A stretch of 64,000 bases of DNA from Leptobrachium leishanense (Eukaryota > Chordata > Amphibia > Anura > Megophryidae): positions 98,305,204 through 98,369,203 of the forward strand of contig CM019069.1 of assembly GCA_009667805.1 (NCBI GenBank), written 5' to 3'. Below the pieces are notes generated by a model, which made no database searches, was not told the DNA's origin, and saw only the letters and a list, made by a program, of their open reading frames with translations. Of the stretch, positions 1 through 11,778 are shown in pieces (position 1 is the stretch's first letter; every line of letters starts with the position of its first letter). The position numbers and the translations under genes were made by a program.

Positions 1-180
1 TCCTCCTGCATTCATTAATACCCCTCTCTGTATAATGTATAGAACATCCTCCTGAATTAATTAATACCCCTCTGTATAATGTATACAACATCCACCTTCA
101 TAAATGAATACCACTCTCTGTATAATGTATAGAACATCCTCCTGAATTAATTAATGCCCCTCTCTGTATAGAACATCCTA
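1..180. repeat. About 46-bp tandem repeat
   Basis: Roughly four imperfect copies of a unit containing CTGTATAATGTATAGAACAT and TTAATTAATACCCCTCT lie head to tail. The array runs off the left edge of the window, so its true length is unknown. No coding potential is visible. From 181 to 420 I see no recognisable feature. Confidence 0.8.
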
Positions 181-420
181 CTGCATTGGCATGTGCAGGG
201 TGCAGAACTTCGGATGTTGCACTCTTCATTGCTGGTCTCCTTCACTCAATGTATTATCACAAAAAGGACTGAAACTAAAATGTAGTGCATTTTATTTTAG
301 TCTTCGTTTTTTGTACTGAGCAGTTTCGTTTCTCTTGAGTCATATGAAAACTAAATTATCCCAAAATTCGGACTAAATCGTTTTAGTACTAAAACGAATG
401 CACATGTCTAATGTGCGTTG

Positions 421-1060
421 TGTTTGAGGGTATCGCAGAGCTATACAGTAACATGCGGTGTGTTTGAGGGTATCATAGAGCTATACAGTAATAAAAATTT
501 TGAATTTCAAAAAAATAAATAAATCTCACAGTAAATGCGCGCCCTGCCTGTCCCCATCCCCAGTCCCACCCACCCAGCCTGGCCCAGCGGCAGCTGGATG
601 GATGCCTTGCAGCACAGACACCCCTTACTGCGTCAAGCAATGTGCAAAATGCCCAGAAAAGCATCAGAATCAGGCATGAACATAAGTATTCAGGTTTTAT
701 GGAGAACATGCATGGCTGGAAAAGTTTGTTTTTTTTGCAAAAAAGGCAATAGCACAAAATGTACTTCATTTATGGAGAAAATGGCATGATTGGAAAAGCG
801 TGAAAAATATAAAACAACAACAACACGTAATACACATTTTACTGCGAGGGAAAATGCCCAGTGTCAAATCTCCTTACTGTGACAAGCTGAAGCAATGAGT
901 TAAATGCCTGGAAAAATGAAAAAAATAAATAAATTACAAGCAATAACACAAAACATACAGATTTTACTGAGAAAATGCATGACTGGAGAAGTGTAAAAAA
1001 AAAAAAAAAAAAAAACTCACAGTAAATGCGTTGTGTATGAGCGCATCACAGGGATGCACT
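421..1060. repeat. Decayed direct repeats with a TGTTTGAGGGTATC unit
   Basis: Two adjacent copies of a unit with GTGTTTGAGGGTATC and GAGCTATACAGTAA lie at 421-490. A related form at 1010-1055 has CTCACAGTAAATGCG and GAGCGCATCACAG. Within 740-1005 a second imperfect duplication is visible (CAATAGCACAAAA and CAATAACACAAAA, each followed by GAGAAAATG). The same short unit recurs near 9.6, 17.0, 17.8, 21.0 and 48.1 kb, often next to hAT-type ends, so it is probably internal sequence of a non-autonomous DNA transposon family. No gene is seen. Confidence 0.55.
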
Positions 1061-1324
1061 TGCAGACCCCGGCAAAGTGTCCTGCGTCAGCGTGAAAAAG
1101 GAAGTTGGCTGCTGGGCTGACTGAACGGCTGCTGGCCTCCTCCGTTATGAACTCGAATGCGACCACTAGTGAGTCCCGTCGTCGTGACTGTGTCCACAGT
1201 TGTCCTCCTGTGCCTGGCCCTCTGCCATTCGCCGAGATCACTCGGAGGAGTTGGCTGGCCTGGCGCTGGGCGGCTGGCCTGGCACGGCCTGGCGCTGGGT
1301 GGCTGGCCTCAGAGGGCGGCGACA

Positions 1325-1722
1325 ATGCAGTGTGAGTGCTATTCCCAGCCTTGTGTTCGCTGGAAAGCACTCACGCTGCAGCGGCTGTCAGCCCTGCCCC
1401 TCCTCACTCACATACAGAGGGGCCAGCGGTAGAATGCAGACCCTGGCGGTGGCACTGTGTCCTCTCCTCCTGTCCTAGCCCGGCCGTGAAATGGGATGTG
1501 ACAGGAGTTTGCTGACTGAGCAAGTGGCTGCTGGCCTCACCAGTGACACGAGGCAGGTGACCGCTTCTGCGCATGCGCAATGCGTCTCTACATTAGGTGA
1601 GGAGGGCTTCGCCAATGCAGCGTGAGTGCTATTCCCAGCCTTGTGTTCGCTGGAAAGCACTCATGCTGCAGCAGCTGTCAGCCCTGCCCCTCCTCACTCA
1701 CTCACAGAGGGGCCGGCGGCAG
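1325..1722. repeat. Tandem duplication, 290-bp period
   Basis: A segment of about 100 bp containing GAGTGCTATTCCCAGCCTTG and ending near AGAGGGGCC occurs at 1328-1427 and again at 1618-1717, offset by 290 bp. The two copies are nearly identical with a few substitutions. The surrounding 1060-1900 is GC-rich and shows no convincing gene. Confidence 0.85.
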
Positions 1723-1935
1723 CGGGCGTGAATGTCAGAGAGAGAGCAAATCAGCTCCGCCTCTGAGAGAATCACCCAGCAACAACACAAGACGGCCGTG
1801 GTGCTGGCGGCCGCCAGCTAGGCAGTGCGTAACCCGCGGGCCGGCCGCTGCTGGCAGCTACCAGCCCGCGGTTTCTCAAATTGATGATGCTGCATCTTGT
1901 AAAATTAAAAAACGGCCCAAACATTGCAGCAGCCT

Positions 1936-2235
1936 ACTGGGATTCCTCCCGGTAGGCCAGTCCGGCACTGGTAGCGTACCAGAAAAGCTCTTAAACACCA
2001 GGTTGGAAAGGTGCGTCTGGATTCCAGGGCCGATCAGTTTAGCTCTTTTAGCATGTCACAATGGTGGGTCATGTAGTTACATTGTACAACTCATTCTGCC
2101 GCTTTGTGCTACAATGTAGTCAGTTTCTGAAGGTGCGTTTGCGGGGCAGCTGCATACACTACATCTCCGTATTCAATTGCTGGACTAAGCATTTATTGTA
2201 CAATCTGCTTAATTTTGACGCACTTGAAATAAAAG
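1936..2235 (-). pseudogene. LINE reverse-transcriptase C-terminal fragment (family X)
   Basis: The sequence matches, with many substitutions, the 3' part of the LINE copies at 2815-3740 (opposite strand) and 11880-14340 (same strand). Shared words include CCAGAAAAGCTCTTAAACAC and GGTGGGTCATGTAGTTACAT. In the minus orientation it corresponds to the region after the reverse-transcriptase domain of a jockey-superfamily LINE. It is 5'-truncated, as most LINE copies are, and has no usable reading frame. I refer to this LINE as family X because I cannot place it firmly in L2, Rex1 or CR1. Confidence 0.7.
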
Positions 2236-2396
2236 TACAATTTATTTAGTAACTAATTTGCTTTTTATAATTTTATCTTTGGCTTCAAATGGAATAACAA
2301 GCAAGGACTGTATATGATAGTATGAGAAGTAGTAACAATTATGAGAACAAGTAACCACCCCTCTGTTTCCTGAAGAGCAGCAATAAAAGCAAGAAA

Positions 2397-2407
2397 ATAT
2401 ATATATA

Positions 2408-2439
<32 letters not shown>

Positions 2440-2440
2440 T
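2397..2440. repeat. (AT)n microsatellite
   Basis: A nearly pure AT dinucleotide run with one interruption. The flanks 2236-2396 and 2441-2814 hold no recognisable gene. Confidence 0.9.
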
Positions 2441-2814
2441 CACACCCCTTAGCACAATAGCAAAAAGTAACCATTTTATTTGTGCCTGTAGGATAGGGAT
2501 ACATCAATATTTAAAGCTCCATGTTGAGATTTAACGGTCGAGCAGGGCTTTAAAAAGAAAAACGAAACAAGACAACATCTACAATACATGCAATTTAATC
2601 TCATTTTCTGTTTCTCTCCAGATTGGTCATTGACTTCTAAAAACGTAAGGTTTGCACAAATTGAAACAAGCGATTCTCCCTGTTCACGGGTTAGTTTGTT
2701 TATTTGGTAGGAGTAATACCAAACAGAGCAGATTCTTTCACAGCAGCAGCAGAAGGTGCAGGAATCTGAAGAAAGTGAGATGCAAGAGTTGTCAAAGGTT
2801 GTGTTGTGCAGAGA

Positions 2815-3740
2815 CATTGCCACCATGTTGCAGGAGGGCGCGATACTCGGCCCCTGCTATTCACGATATAAATTATCTGCCCAACGTCTGCAAAACCTCA
2901 ACGGTACACATGTACGCAGACGACACTAATCTATACCAGCAAACCGAATCTCCCGCAACTGGAGGCAGTGCGGCAAGAACAATTCAGACGCAGTAAAGTG
3001 GATCGAAAATAAACTTTTTCTAAATACTGACAAAACCGTCACGATGCTCTTTGGACCAGTCCCTAAACTACATAAATTGCAAACTCCCCATCTATGTGTC
3101 AGGTCAAAATCAAATGGCACGCTGACCAGTCACATCTCATATCTAGATATGTGGTTAGACCCAAAGCTATCCTTTGTCCCCCACATCGAAAAACTCATCT
3201 AAACTTTACCCCAAACTAGGTGCCCAGTACAGAAAAATCCTGCCTGAGCCCCGCGGTAAGAAAGCAAATTGTAAAACAAATGCTTATGCCGGCTATTGAT
3301 TATGGAGATCTAGTGTATGTAGCACCCTGCAAACGCACCTTCAGAAAATTACTACATTGTATAACTCATTCTGCCGCATTGCACTACAATGCAACTACCT
3401 GACCCACCATTGTGACATGTTAAGAGCTAAACTGGCCGTTGCTAGAGTCTAAACACGCCCTTCACCTTTCCAACCTGGTGTTGGATAGCTTTTCTGGGAG
3501 GCTGCTACCCTACCTGAATAGGCTGCTTCCCCTAGCAGTTCCCTCATCCTATAACTTCCGATCCAGGACCTGCACCTTACTTGCAATACTAAAAGAAAGT
3601 GGCTCGGCCCTCATTTTCCTATAGAGCACCACAGTTATGGAATAACCTCACAGACGCCATCAAATCTTCCCCCAGTCTTAAGTCACTCAAGCTCCCCATT
3701 AACCTACCTCAATACGGAATGCACCTGTAAACATGTAACA
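2815..3740 (+). pseudogene. LINE (family X) reverse-transcriptase fragment
   Basis: This is a 5'-truncated jockey-superfamily non-LTR retrotransposon in the plus orientation. Around 2830-2945 the sequence encodes the end of the RT palm, with GPLLF-like residues followed by the catalytic YADDTNLY. Downstream, 3220-3620 encodes the thumb and C-terminal region, with frameshifts and stops between pieces. The terminal part matches the antisense copies at 1936-2235 and 11880-14340. At least three frame breaks are needed to read through it, so it is dead. Confidence 0.85.
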
Positions 3741-4345
3741 ATGACTATTTCCGACATTTATTTTCTGTTAATATGTATATTTGTGGGGGGTTTTTTTTGT
3801 CAATTGTCAATGGTCTTATTGACTATAATTGTCAATTTATCCATGATATATAGATCCTTGAATTGAAGGAGGAAGAGATCTTTTAAGTGTATAATATTGG
3901 TTTACTTCAATATACATTAGATGAAGGATACTTTTCAGGAAATCTATCCAAGTGTATAGAAGTGACAATTTTTACACCTATTACATGGAATGTAGAATCG
4001 CGACATGTAATGTTATGACTGCTATCTAAGCTATAATCTGAGAAATTCAATTCATCCAATCACCTTTTCTAGCAATATTATAGTATAATTGATCGCGCCA
4101 TCCATACAACACTATATATGGTTTTATTATTTGTTTTGTGTTACGAATGATTAACAAAAAATTTCCAATGGCTCCTTTGCAGCTCCATTGACGGAGAGGC
4201 CTGCTGCACCGACGCAGCATGTCTGCTGTTGCGCATGCAAATAGTGTGCACGCAACAGTGTCTGGCCGGCCCCGTCGCAGCATCACAACACTGTGTTGGA
4301 CGCTGGAAGCCACGTCAGTACAGACGCACCTAGTGCGCTCGTTTG
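3741..4345. other. No gene recognised; GC-rich segment at the right
   Basis: 3741-4170 is AT-rich and featureless. 4180-4345 is GC-rich and different in composition, so it is probably a separate insertion or a non-autonomous element fragment. I could not identify terminal repeats or coding sequence. Confidence 0.4.
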
Positions 4346-4775
4346 ATACTGGCCTAAAGGGTACTGTGTTAGGAAAAGCAAAGCAAAGCAGGAGAAGGAT
4401 TTGGGAATAATCATAGACTTCAAACTAAGCAACAATGCCCACATGTCAAAGAGCAGTTGCCAAGGCCAGCAAGGTATTAAAAATTAAAAGGGAAATTCAC
4501 TCTTGGGATGAAAACATAAATGTTGCCCCTTTAAAAAAACCAATGGCAAGACTGCACCTTGAATATGCCATGCAATTATGGGCACCCACTTAAAAATATA
4601 ATGGCGCTAGAAAAAGTACTGAGGCAGGCAATTTAAGCGGAATGGAAGATTTAAGTTATGATGAAAGGCTATCACGCTTAAACCGGTTTAGTTCAGAAAA
4701 ACAGCACTTTAGGTGATCTGAACTTTATACAGGGGGCATTATAAACCATTGTCTGGAAACCTGTTCATTAATAGG
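4346..4775 (+). pseudogene. CR1 LINE, left part of a split copy
   Basis: This is the C-terminal region of a CR1-type reverse transcriptase (a DLGIIIDF-like stretch, then PLHLEYA-like residues) in the plus orientation with multiple stops. It matches the CR1 copy at 40261-40736 in antisense. The copy breaks at 4775 inside a CR1 segment and resumes at 14901, after a hAT insertion flanked by TTAATAGG. It is 5'-truncated, and upstream RT motifs are absent. Confidence 0.85.
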
Positions 4776-5029
4776 TAGGGATGCACCGATACTGGTACTC
4801 ACACCCGATTCCTAAACAGATACTGGAAGCCAGTGCTGGGCTGGCTTGCGAGGGGCAGTGCGAGAACGTCACTCTGCCAGGCCCCTCCGAGTGTTCTTTG
4901 TGTTGTGCTGACTGCCAATGGGGGGGGGGGGTTGGGTGTTTCTTTTGGCAGCTGGTCATCCATTTTGTCTCCCAGTTGAGGGCTGCCTAGAGATGCCAGT
5001 TGCAGTTATAGAGAACCCACATGCTTAGA

Positions 5030-5830
5030 TGTTAATAAACCTATTAATGAAACCTAAGACTCATATTATCCAGAACACTACAGTGGTGATGAGGCTGTAG
5101 GATCTGCATGAGGGTGCTGATTGCATGATTTTAATCCAGCGATTGGAGCGAAGGTGTACGACACTCAGATCTCCTGTATCCCGAGAAACCTGCGAGCAAG
5201 CCGTTATCGGTTTTAGTTGCTTTACTGTGGGCCCACTATCAGTCACAGCCAATTGAAATCGCTGAAAGATGGAAATTTTAGAAAAGGCATCAGGAGCCTG
5301 GAGAAAGGAAGTTAGCTAGTACTTGTCAGTTTGGGAAGTATTTAGTCACAGCCCTCAGAGACCAGTTCGTGATGGGGTAAACTGAAGCTATGATTGAGAC
5401 TTACCGAGAAAGAGCTGACTTTACACAAAGCTATGATATCGCTACATTCATCGAACAAGTTCTGAATGAAGCTGATGCTTTGCATGGAATATTTCTGCCT
5501 CTTGCTCAGTCTTTTACTTCCTATGCAGATACCAGGGAGCGGTACAACAGGGATAAACTGTACATTTCCTTGCAAAGGACGCTGCATGGAGAGCCCTGAA
5601 ATAGAGGTTATCGATGTGGGGTGACTTCACATGACTCTCACTCATGTAGTTTCCGCAATGCAGTTGGTCACTCCTGTGGAAATAAAGGGCATATTCAAAG
5701 TCTGTAAGAAAGGAAAAATGCATGAAGGAAAGTCTGATAAATTGCTTCAGAAGAGAGCATATCAAATTCAGCTCCAAGACTCATTGGGTGACTCAGACAG
5801 CCACATTCCCATTCAAACAGTGAAACTGTA
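5030..5830 (+). other. Leader and Gag-side remnant of a decayed Gypsy element
   Basis: Around 5030-5095 an AATAAA-bearing stretch runs into CTACAGTGGTGATGAGG, which resembles an LTR end followed by a primer-site region, but I cannot delimit the LTR. A 66-69 codon open stretch at 5390-5599 has no recognisable Gag motif. The assignment rests on position upstream of the protease and RT remnants at 5833-7330. Confidence 0.35.
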
Positions 5831-5832
5831 AG

Positions 5833-7330
5833 ATGGATTTGGCTTATTCAGCCATTCCTGTTCAAGTGAAGATTGAAGTGAAGGATGTAACCACGGACCT
5901 GGACACAGGAGCGGCTGTTTGATTACTGAGCAAGACTGGCAGAGATTAAAAGTAAATGTTCCAGTGATAAAGACAGCTGTTCGTCTACAGACTTCTTCAA
6001 AAGGGAGTATTAACCCCTTTGGGCAGTGTACATATCAAGAGTTCAGTTATAAGGACGCTCGGAATATTTTGAAGTCTTGGGGTCCTCCACTATTTGGAAG
6101 AAAATGATTCATAAGTTGGGAACGTCAGACAAAGTATAATGCTTGCCACGCCTTACATACATCAGCTTGGATACAGGACTGTCAGAGGAAGTTTGCCCCG
6201 GTTTTTGAGGATACTTTGGGGACTGTTAAGGGATGGCAAATGTCCCCAAATGAGAAAATGCCGTTCCAAAATATTTTAAAGCACGAACTGTACCTTTTGC
6301 AGTTAAAGCTGGGGTTTAGGTGGAATTGATGCGTCTGGAGAGACTTGGGATCATTTCCAGAGAGCGCTGCAGTGAATGGGGCCCCCGATTGTGCCTGTCC
6401 GTAAAAAGGATGGAGACAGTCGGATATGTGGGGATTTCCGTATGGCCATTTATTCTCAACTTGTTGTAGATAAATATCCACTTCCAAAAATTTAGGACAT
6501 TTTTGCGACTTTGGCAGGGGGACAGCAGTTCACCAAGCTGGATCTTGAACATGCATACCTACAGTTACCAGTGCATCCAGAATCCAGGCCTTACCTCACG
6601 ATCAATACTCGTAAAGGGGCTGTTTCAGTAGAACAGAATGGTATTTGGGATAGCAACACCACCACTAACTTGGCAGCGTACAATGGATGAATTGCTTGCT
6701 GGAGTTCCGGGGACACAATGTCTGCTGGATGACATGCTGATCACTGGCTGAACAGAGAGGGAGCACTGGCAGAATGTACAAGACGTGCTCCAGATACTAA
6801 TGGATAATGGACTCAAAGTTAATATAAACAAATGTGAGTTCTTGAAAGATCACCTGGAATTTTGTGGTCATGTCATTGATAAAACTTGACTTCACACTAC
6901 TGATGAGAATGTGAAAGCATTGGTAGAGGCACCCATACCCAAGAATGTAACTCAGCTGTGGTCTTATTTAGGACTGTTGTACTACAATACATTTTTGCCC
7001 ATACCCAGTTTCCGCTGCATAGGCTTTTGGAAGAAGAGAAATGGACAGCCCTGCTCGGCTGCTTTTAAAGCTTCAAAAAAGGAATGCATACGTAGCTCTT
7101 GGTTCACTATGATTTGTCTAAACCACTGAGTATTGCCTGTGATGCTTCCCCTTATGGGCTGGGCTGTCCCATTCCATGCCTGATGGTACAGATCGACCTT
7201 TAGCTTATTGCTCCCTCACCCCAGCTGAGTGCAATTATTCACAAATTGACAAGGAGGCTTTAGTGATAATCTGGGCACTGAAGAAGTTTCACTTTTACAT
7301 TTATGCCGATCTTTTATGCTGTTGACTGAC
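5833..7330 (+). pseudogene. Ty3/Gypsy pol remnant (protease, RT, RNase H)
   Basis: Read across several frames, this encodes an aspartic protease core with LDTGAA near 5900. It then encodes reverse-transcriptase blocks at about 6390-6770: VPVRK-like residues, a KLDLEHAYLQLP-like block and a LDDML form of the YLDD box. An RNase H region follows at about 7135-7320, with DASPYGLG and a DKEALVIIWALKKFH-like block. The organisation PR-RT-RH is that of Ty3/Gypsy, and the RT block style recalls the Mag lineage, which I rate as tentative. Many stops and frameshifts show it is long dead. It lies inside the hAT element of 4776-14892. Confidence 0.85.
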
Positions 7331-8408
7331 CATAAGCTGCTATTGGCAATATTCAATCCTACAAAGGATTTCTCAGACCACCGCCACTAGTCTTCAAAAA
7401 GGAGTGACTTGCTTTTGGGGTGTAGCGGACTCCTGGGAATGATTGGCTTGAAAACCTTCTGATCTAACCCAGTATATCATCGGCTCCTTTAGTGCCTTTG
7501 TAGGTTTTGTTTTAGTGTGTCAGGGTTTCGTGTTGTCCAGTACTGTCGTTGTCTTAGTGTGGTCTGTCCCCTCCCAGTGTGTCATTCATCTGTGATATGT
7601 CTTTTCTCACTTTCACTCTACTGCTCTATGCAGTACGTTATGCTGATGTGTTATCAAACAATTGGGTCAGGAGTAGATCTTCACTCATTCAGATGTTGTG
7701 TTGCTGTTTATTTATAGAAGTCAGGGCAAATCAGTATAAAGTCTTTAAAAAAAAAAAAGGCGTGACTTACTGCTGGGGGCTTATCAGTTTGAAATCCGAT
7801 ACAGGCCCCATGATAAACCTACAAATGCAGATGTGTTTCATGCCTTCCTCTTCCACTCAGGATTCAACACCTTCCATTTACTTTAACAAAACACTACTAC
7901 TGTTGAGAGACAAGAGACAAATAAGGATACTGATCCTCAAGAGGTCATGTCTTATGTACAACATGGTTGGCCATGTCAAACCTCTCCACGTCTGACCTTT
8001 CCACTCCAGGAATCTTGAACCTGGAGAGCGATGCTTGCTATGGGGAGAGTGGGTAATTGTTCCTCCAGCCTTGCAGAAACCCACATTACAAATTTTGCAT
8101 AAAAGGGCATCCAGGAATAGTCTGGATGAAACAAAGCCAGGGGTCATGTATGGTGTTTGGATGAGGATATGGGCAACCATGTTGCAGCCTGTTCAGGATG
8201 TGCCCAGGCTTAGAGATGCTATCCTAGGGGTGCAGTACAGCTTTGGCCTCTTATCCCAGGGCTCGACAAACCCCAGACACAAGGCCAAGAAATGTTGTCC
8301 TGGCGCCCCGGGTTTGTCAGGAGCAGGGATTGCTGCCATCCGGTGTTCCGTCGAGTAAAGCCTCTGGTCAGACAGAACACCGGCCCACTCTGATGACAGA
8401 GCAGGGAG
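7331..8408. other. No gene recognised
   Basis: There are no convincing open frames with known motifs. A poly(A) stretch lies at 7748-7758. Near 8258 the word CAGGGCTCGACAAACC looks like the end of a hAT-type non-autonomous element, but I could not find its partner end with a matching TSD. Confidence 0.35.
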
Positions 8409-8494
8409 ACAGAACAGACCGGATGTGAGGAGTGTATCGCAGGGATTCTCTACCTAGCGCTGACGACGCTCTCCTCACATCCAGTCTGTTCTGC
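8409..8494. repeat. Imperfect hairpin (24-bp arms, 38-nt loop)
   Basis: GACAGAACAGACCGGATGTG at 8409-8428 is followed by AGGAG. It is mirrored by CTCCTCACATCC and AGTCTGTTCTG at 8471-8493. The arms pair with one mismatch. It may be an internal structure of a MITE. There is no T-run suggesting a terminator. Confidence 0.6.
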
Positions 8495-8874
8495 GCATGC
8501 TCACCTCCCACTGGTCATCCTCCAGCTACCCTGGCTGCGCACCGATCAGCTCCACTCCCACAGATCCTTCAGGCCAGAGTCCCCACCCAGGTATATGGGG
8601 GACGCGGGCCCATCATTCTGACAGGATGTCCCAGAAGGCACCCGGAGACGTCCGCAGGCAGAGAAAATAGCCGCTGGAGCTAGGCCGCACCGAGGAGAGG
8701 AAGGGAACCAGCCAGGCCAGAACACAGCACAGAGACGGCTGCTTAACAGGTGAGCGGAAAATCCGTCAGACTGTAGAATCGTCGGGTTTTTAGCTGGAAC
8801 AGCTCTAGAAATTTGTAGCCACTCACCCCCACGTGTTACTGTCGAACTACACAATCCTCATCTTTATCACACAC

Positions 8875-9536
8875 TGTCACGACCCTGGCCTAGCATATGT
8901 GCAGAAGTGTGGGTGTGAGCCCAAGATGCAGTAATTCTAGCAGAAGGCAGGATACAGGGTAACAGCTTTTATTTGTAGTAACAAATAAACTAGGAATTAT
9001 AAACAATGAAACTATACACAGGAGAATAGCACTAAACAAAAAGGAGGATGTCTGGGAGTAGTGGAAATATGAGAACTGGATAAACTACAATACAGATAAC
9101 AATCAGGCGCAGGTACAATAGGAACAGGCAATAGAGAAGTCAGGGATCTGGTACACGGTATAGCAATCATAGAATAGCAGAGGGGTACAGGGGGATACCG
9201 GTAAAGAATGTCCAGGAATAGCAGAGGGTGCGCAGGAATGTCTATGGATCAAGAGCAGGAGGGGTTCCAGGCAAGGATCTCAGGAAGGCAGGTCTGCACT
9301 AGCTAAGCTAGGAACTTCAATGAGGAAGCATGGGATAAGGGGCATAGCTTCCTCTTATGCAGGACTCATCAGGCGGGATCAACTGCAGGTGAGGTTTCAG
9401 GTCCAGAATGCAAATCAGAGTCCAGGAAGGAGCATGGTTCAACATTAAGTCCTGGAACCTGCATAGTTCATGCAGAACATGGCGAAAAAGGAAAACAAAG
9501 GGGGCACCAGAGGGACTGCGGGTACAGGTCCTGACG
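8875..9536 (-). mobile_element. Solo LTR, probably Ty3/Gypsy, 662 bp
   Basis: The interval starts TGTCACGAC and ends GTCCTGACG, imperfect inverted ends of LTR type. A 5-bp direct repeat CACAC flanks it at 8870-8874 and 9537-9541. The minus orientation is inferred because an AATAAA signal lies on that strand at about 8971, near the 3' end expected for U5. No internal retroelement sequence is attached, so it is a solo LTR left by recombination. The flanks belong to the GAGCTCTGGGATAC dispersed repeat. CACAC is a low-complexity site, so the TSD alone is modest evidence. Confidence 0.7.
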
Positions 9537-9541
9537 CACAC

Positions 9542-9785
9542 ACTATTGTGGAGCTCTGGGATACACACACACAGCACATTACTGTATCCCAGAGCTCCAC
9601 GGTATTGTGCTGAGTATATGAGGGCGAGTGTTATTGCTGTCAAACTACACAATCCTCTCATCTTTGGCGCACACACACACACACAAACACATTACTGTGG
9701 AGCTCTGGGACACACACACGGAGCTCTGGGATACAGTAATGTGCAGGGTGTATGAGGGTGAGTGTTATTGCTGGGATCTCATGAG
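9542..9785. repeat. Direct and inverted copies of a GAGCTCTGGGATAC repeat
   Basis: The words GTGGAGCTCTGGGATAC, its inverse GTATCCCAGAGCTCCAC, and GAGGGCGAGTGTTATTGCTG recur several times with CA-rich runs between. This is the same unit family seen at 421-1060, 16.99-17.86 and 48.10-48.20 kb. No gene is present. Confidence 0.75.
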
Positions 9786-10073
9786 ACCGCAACTTGTGCA
9801 TGGCTCAATGAGTGGCCGGGCTACAACCTTTGCCGGCAGCCGCTCGAAGGAAGAAGAGCACTGAGGGGCCTGGCAGAGTGGAAGAGACCCACTATATGTG
9901 AGCTGGGGAAATTATATATACACATGTACACTGAGTGGCCACATTATTATGACCATCTGACTTTAGGCAAATCAGCTATAATTTTGCGCTGACGTTGCTA
10001 GAGGGCCAGACCATTATAAATAGGGAAGCTGGTTGTTTAGCACAACAGCAGAAGAGATTTTTTTTCTGAAGAT

Positions 10074-10447
10074 ATGGGTAAAGAACGCGATTTAACAGCC
10101 TTTGAACGTGGGATGATTGTTGGCGCTCGGAGCCATGGAGCAAGTATCAGCAAAACAAAATTTGTAAAAAAAGAGCAGCTGTTAGTGTTTAAAGACTGGA
10201 CTGTCAGCCGAAAATCTGGGTATGAAAATGCGAATTGTGGCAGTCAGCGACTAGTCAATGTTATGGCAAAATGGAGTGGCAAGACTGGTACAAGACAACA
10301 GAAGGGCAAAAGTGCATCAAATTACTGCAGATCTTAAATCAGGGATCCTCTCAAATGATCTCTGAAGGCACGGTTCGGCATACACTGCATCGTATGGGAT
10401 ATGGAAGCCAAAGGCCTGTTCAAACACCTTTGCTGTCTGCAGTTAAA
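10074..10447 (+). pseudogene. Tc1 transposase, N-terminal segment
   Basis: The start MGKERDLTAFERGMIVGA matches the N-terminal helix-turn-helix region of Tc1-like transposases, which binds the TIRs. The frame holds for about 85 codons to a stop near 10335. A second frame (10330-10447) continues with SEGTVRHTLHRMGYGSQRP-like residues, the end of the second HTH domain. One frameshift therefore lies near 10310-10330. The segment ends at the TGCAGTTAAA target site of the foldback insertion. Confidence 0.9.
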
Positions 10448-11768
10448 GAAAAATATATAGTAGCCAACTCCTTGCAGTGGTATAATTAAAAAGATTTATT
10501 CCACAATGAAAAAACACCAGACAACGTTTCGACCCTTTTGGGTCTTTGTTAAGTCAAGAGACTTGACAAAGACCCGAAAGGGTCAAAATGTTGTCTGGTG
10601 TTTATTCATTGTGGAATAAATCTTTTTAATTACACCTGTCACGGAATGACCCAAGAGGCTCGGCGCAGCGAGCCCAGGACTCAAACCCAAGACATTTTTT
10701 AAAAAGACCTATGTCATGGAGCTGAGGTAACGCTCCATGCTTCAAACCTCAAAAGGACTTTATGGTCATTTATATCGTGTGATTTTAAATATAATTTTAC
10801 ATCGTTTGGTTTTAGTTTAATTTAGTTTAGTGAAATGACATAGCTTTGGTTTTAAAACATACGTATATTCCTGTACGTAAAATGTGTGTTTCTGTAGCTA
10901 GTAAACAAGTTTTGCTGCTGTGTAATTTATGCGTCAGGGATTTTCCCCATTATCTAGCTACATGTTTAATTTAAGGGATCTCTGATAGTGTGTGTTTAAT
11001 CTGATGTGCTGGAACAATGGATGTACAAACGTTGTGTGAGTTGAAGGCTAAGAGAATGTGAAGAATGTTGATTGTTAATAACTGACATAACCAATTAGTA
11101 TGGGTATGCTACTAATTAGTATGGGTATGCAAATTGTGACTGTTGTACTTCAGCATAAATAGTGGCGTTGTTCATTAAAAGAGTCAGTTCATCTGAGTGT
11201 TTGATACATGCAGCTTCGTCTGGTGTTGTCATTTCACGCCGGCTATATATCACCACCGCCCAGGAACGGGTCGCTCTAACTCCGCAGCAGAACATCGATC
11301 CGATGCGCCACCTTGGATCGGTACCTTGGGATACCGCAACCACCCCGAATCGGGACCTCGACCCAGCGCCGTGCCCCGCATCTTCAAGGAGACTCTACCG
11401 ATCCGCCACGCAGACCGTCTCCAGCCTTCCAAAGGTCAGTAGATCCGCTGCTCGAGACGCCGAGTGCCGTGCCACTCGGTAGTCGGGCGGATTTCCACCG
11501 TGGGTGCCCCATATACTCTCCGGATCTCCACCGCCACGTGGTCTTCTACCCAAGCCGCTCGAGACGCCGGGTGCCGTGCCACTCGGTAGTCGGGCTTGGC
11601 AACACCAAAGAGGGGGTCAGATAGAGCAGGACCGCAGGCGGATACCCCATTCCGCTACAACACCACTGCAAGGAGTCGGCTACTATATATTTTTCTTGAT
11701 TTTTTTGGATTGGGGAGTCTTCCATGCCGACTGGTGGACCCTTGAGAGTGCAGCATATCCTCCTTATT
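10448..11768. mobile_element. Penelope-like foldback insertion
   Basis: A 10-bp direct repeat TGCAGTTAAA (10438-10447 and 11769-11778) brackets this block inside the Tc1 transposase. Excluding the solo LTR at 10637-11659, what remains is a long inverted repeat. The left arm has TAGTAGCCAACTCCTTGCAG, ACACCAGACAACG, TTTCGACCC. The right arm has GGGTC, CGTTG-like and TGTCTGGTGT, then TGCAAGGAGTCGGCTACTA. The motif GACCC-loop-GGGTCGAAACGTTGTC resembles the hammerhead-derived segment of Penelope-like retroelement termini, but the CUGANGA core is degraded. No RT or GIY-YIG reading frame is present. Confidence 0.6.
10637..11659 (+). mobile_element. Solo LTR, 1023 bp (family L)
   Basis: It begins TGTCACGGAATG and ends CATTCCGCTACA, flanked by a perfect 5-bp direct repeat ACACC (10632-10636 and 11660-11664). 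A TATA-like CATAAATAG near 11153 precedes a segment with two copies of GAGACGCCGGGTGCCGTGCC-type sequence (about 11455 and 11560). The LTR at 22069-22658 on the other strand is the same family, sharing CAGCTTCGTCTGGTG and CGAGACGCCGAGTGCCG. There is no internal retroelement part. It interrupts the foldback element of 10448-11768. Confidence 0.85.
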
Positions 11769-11778
11769 TGCAGTTAAA

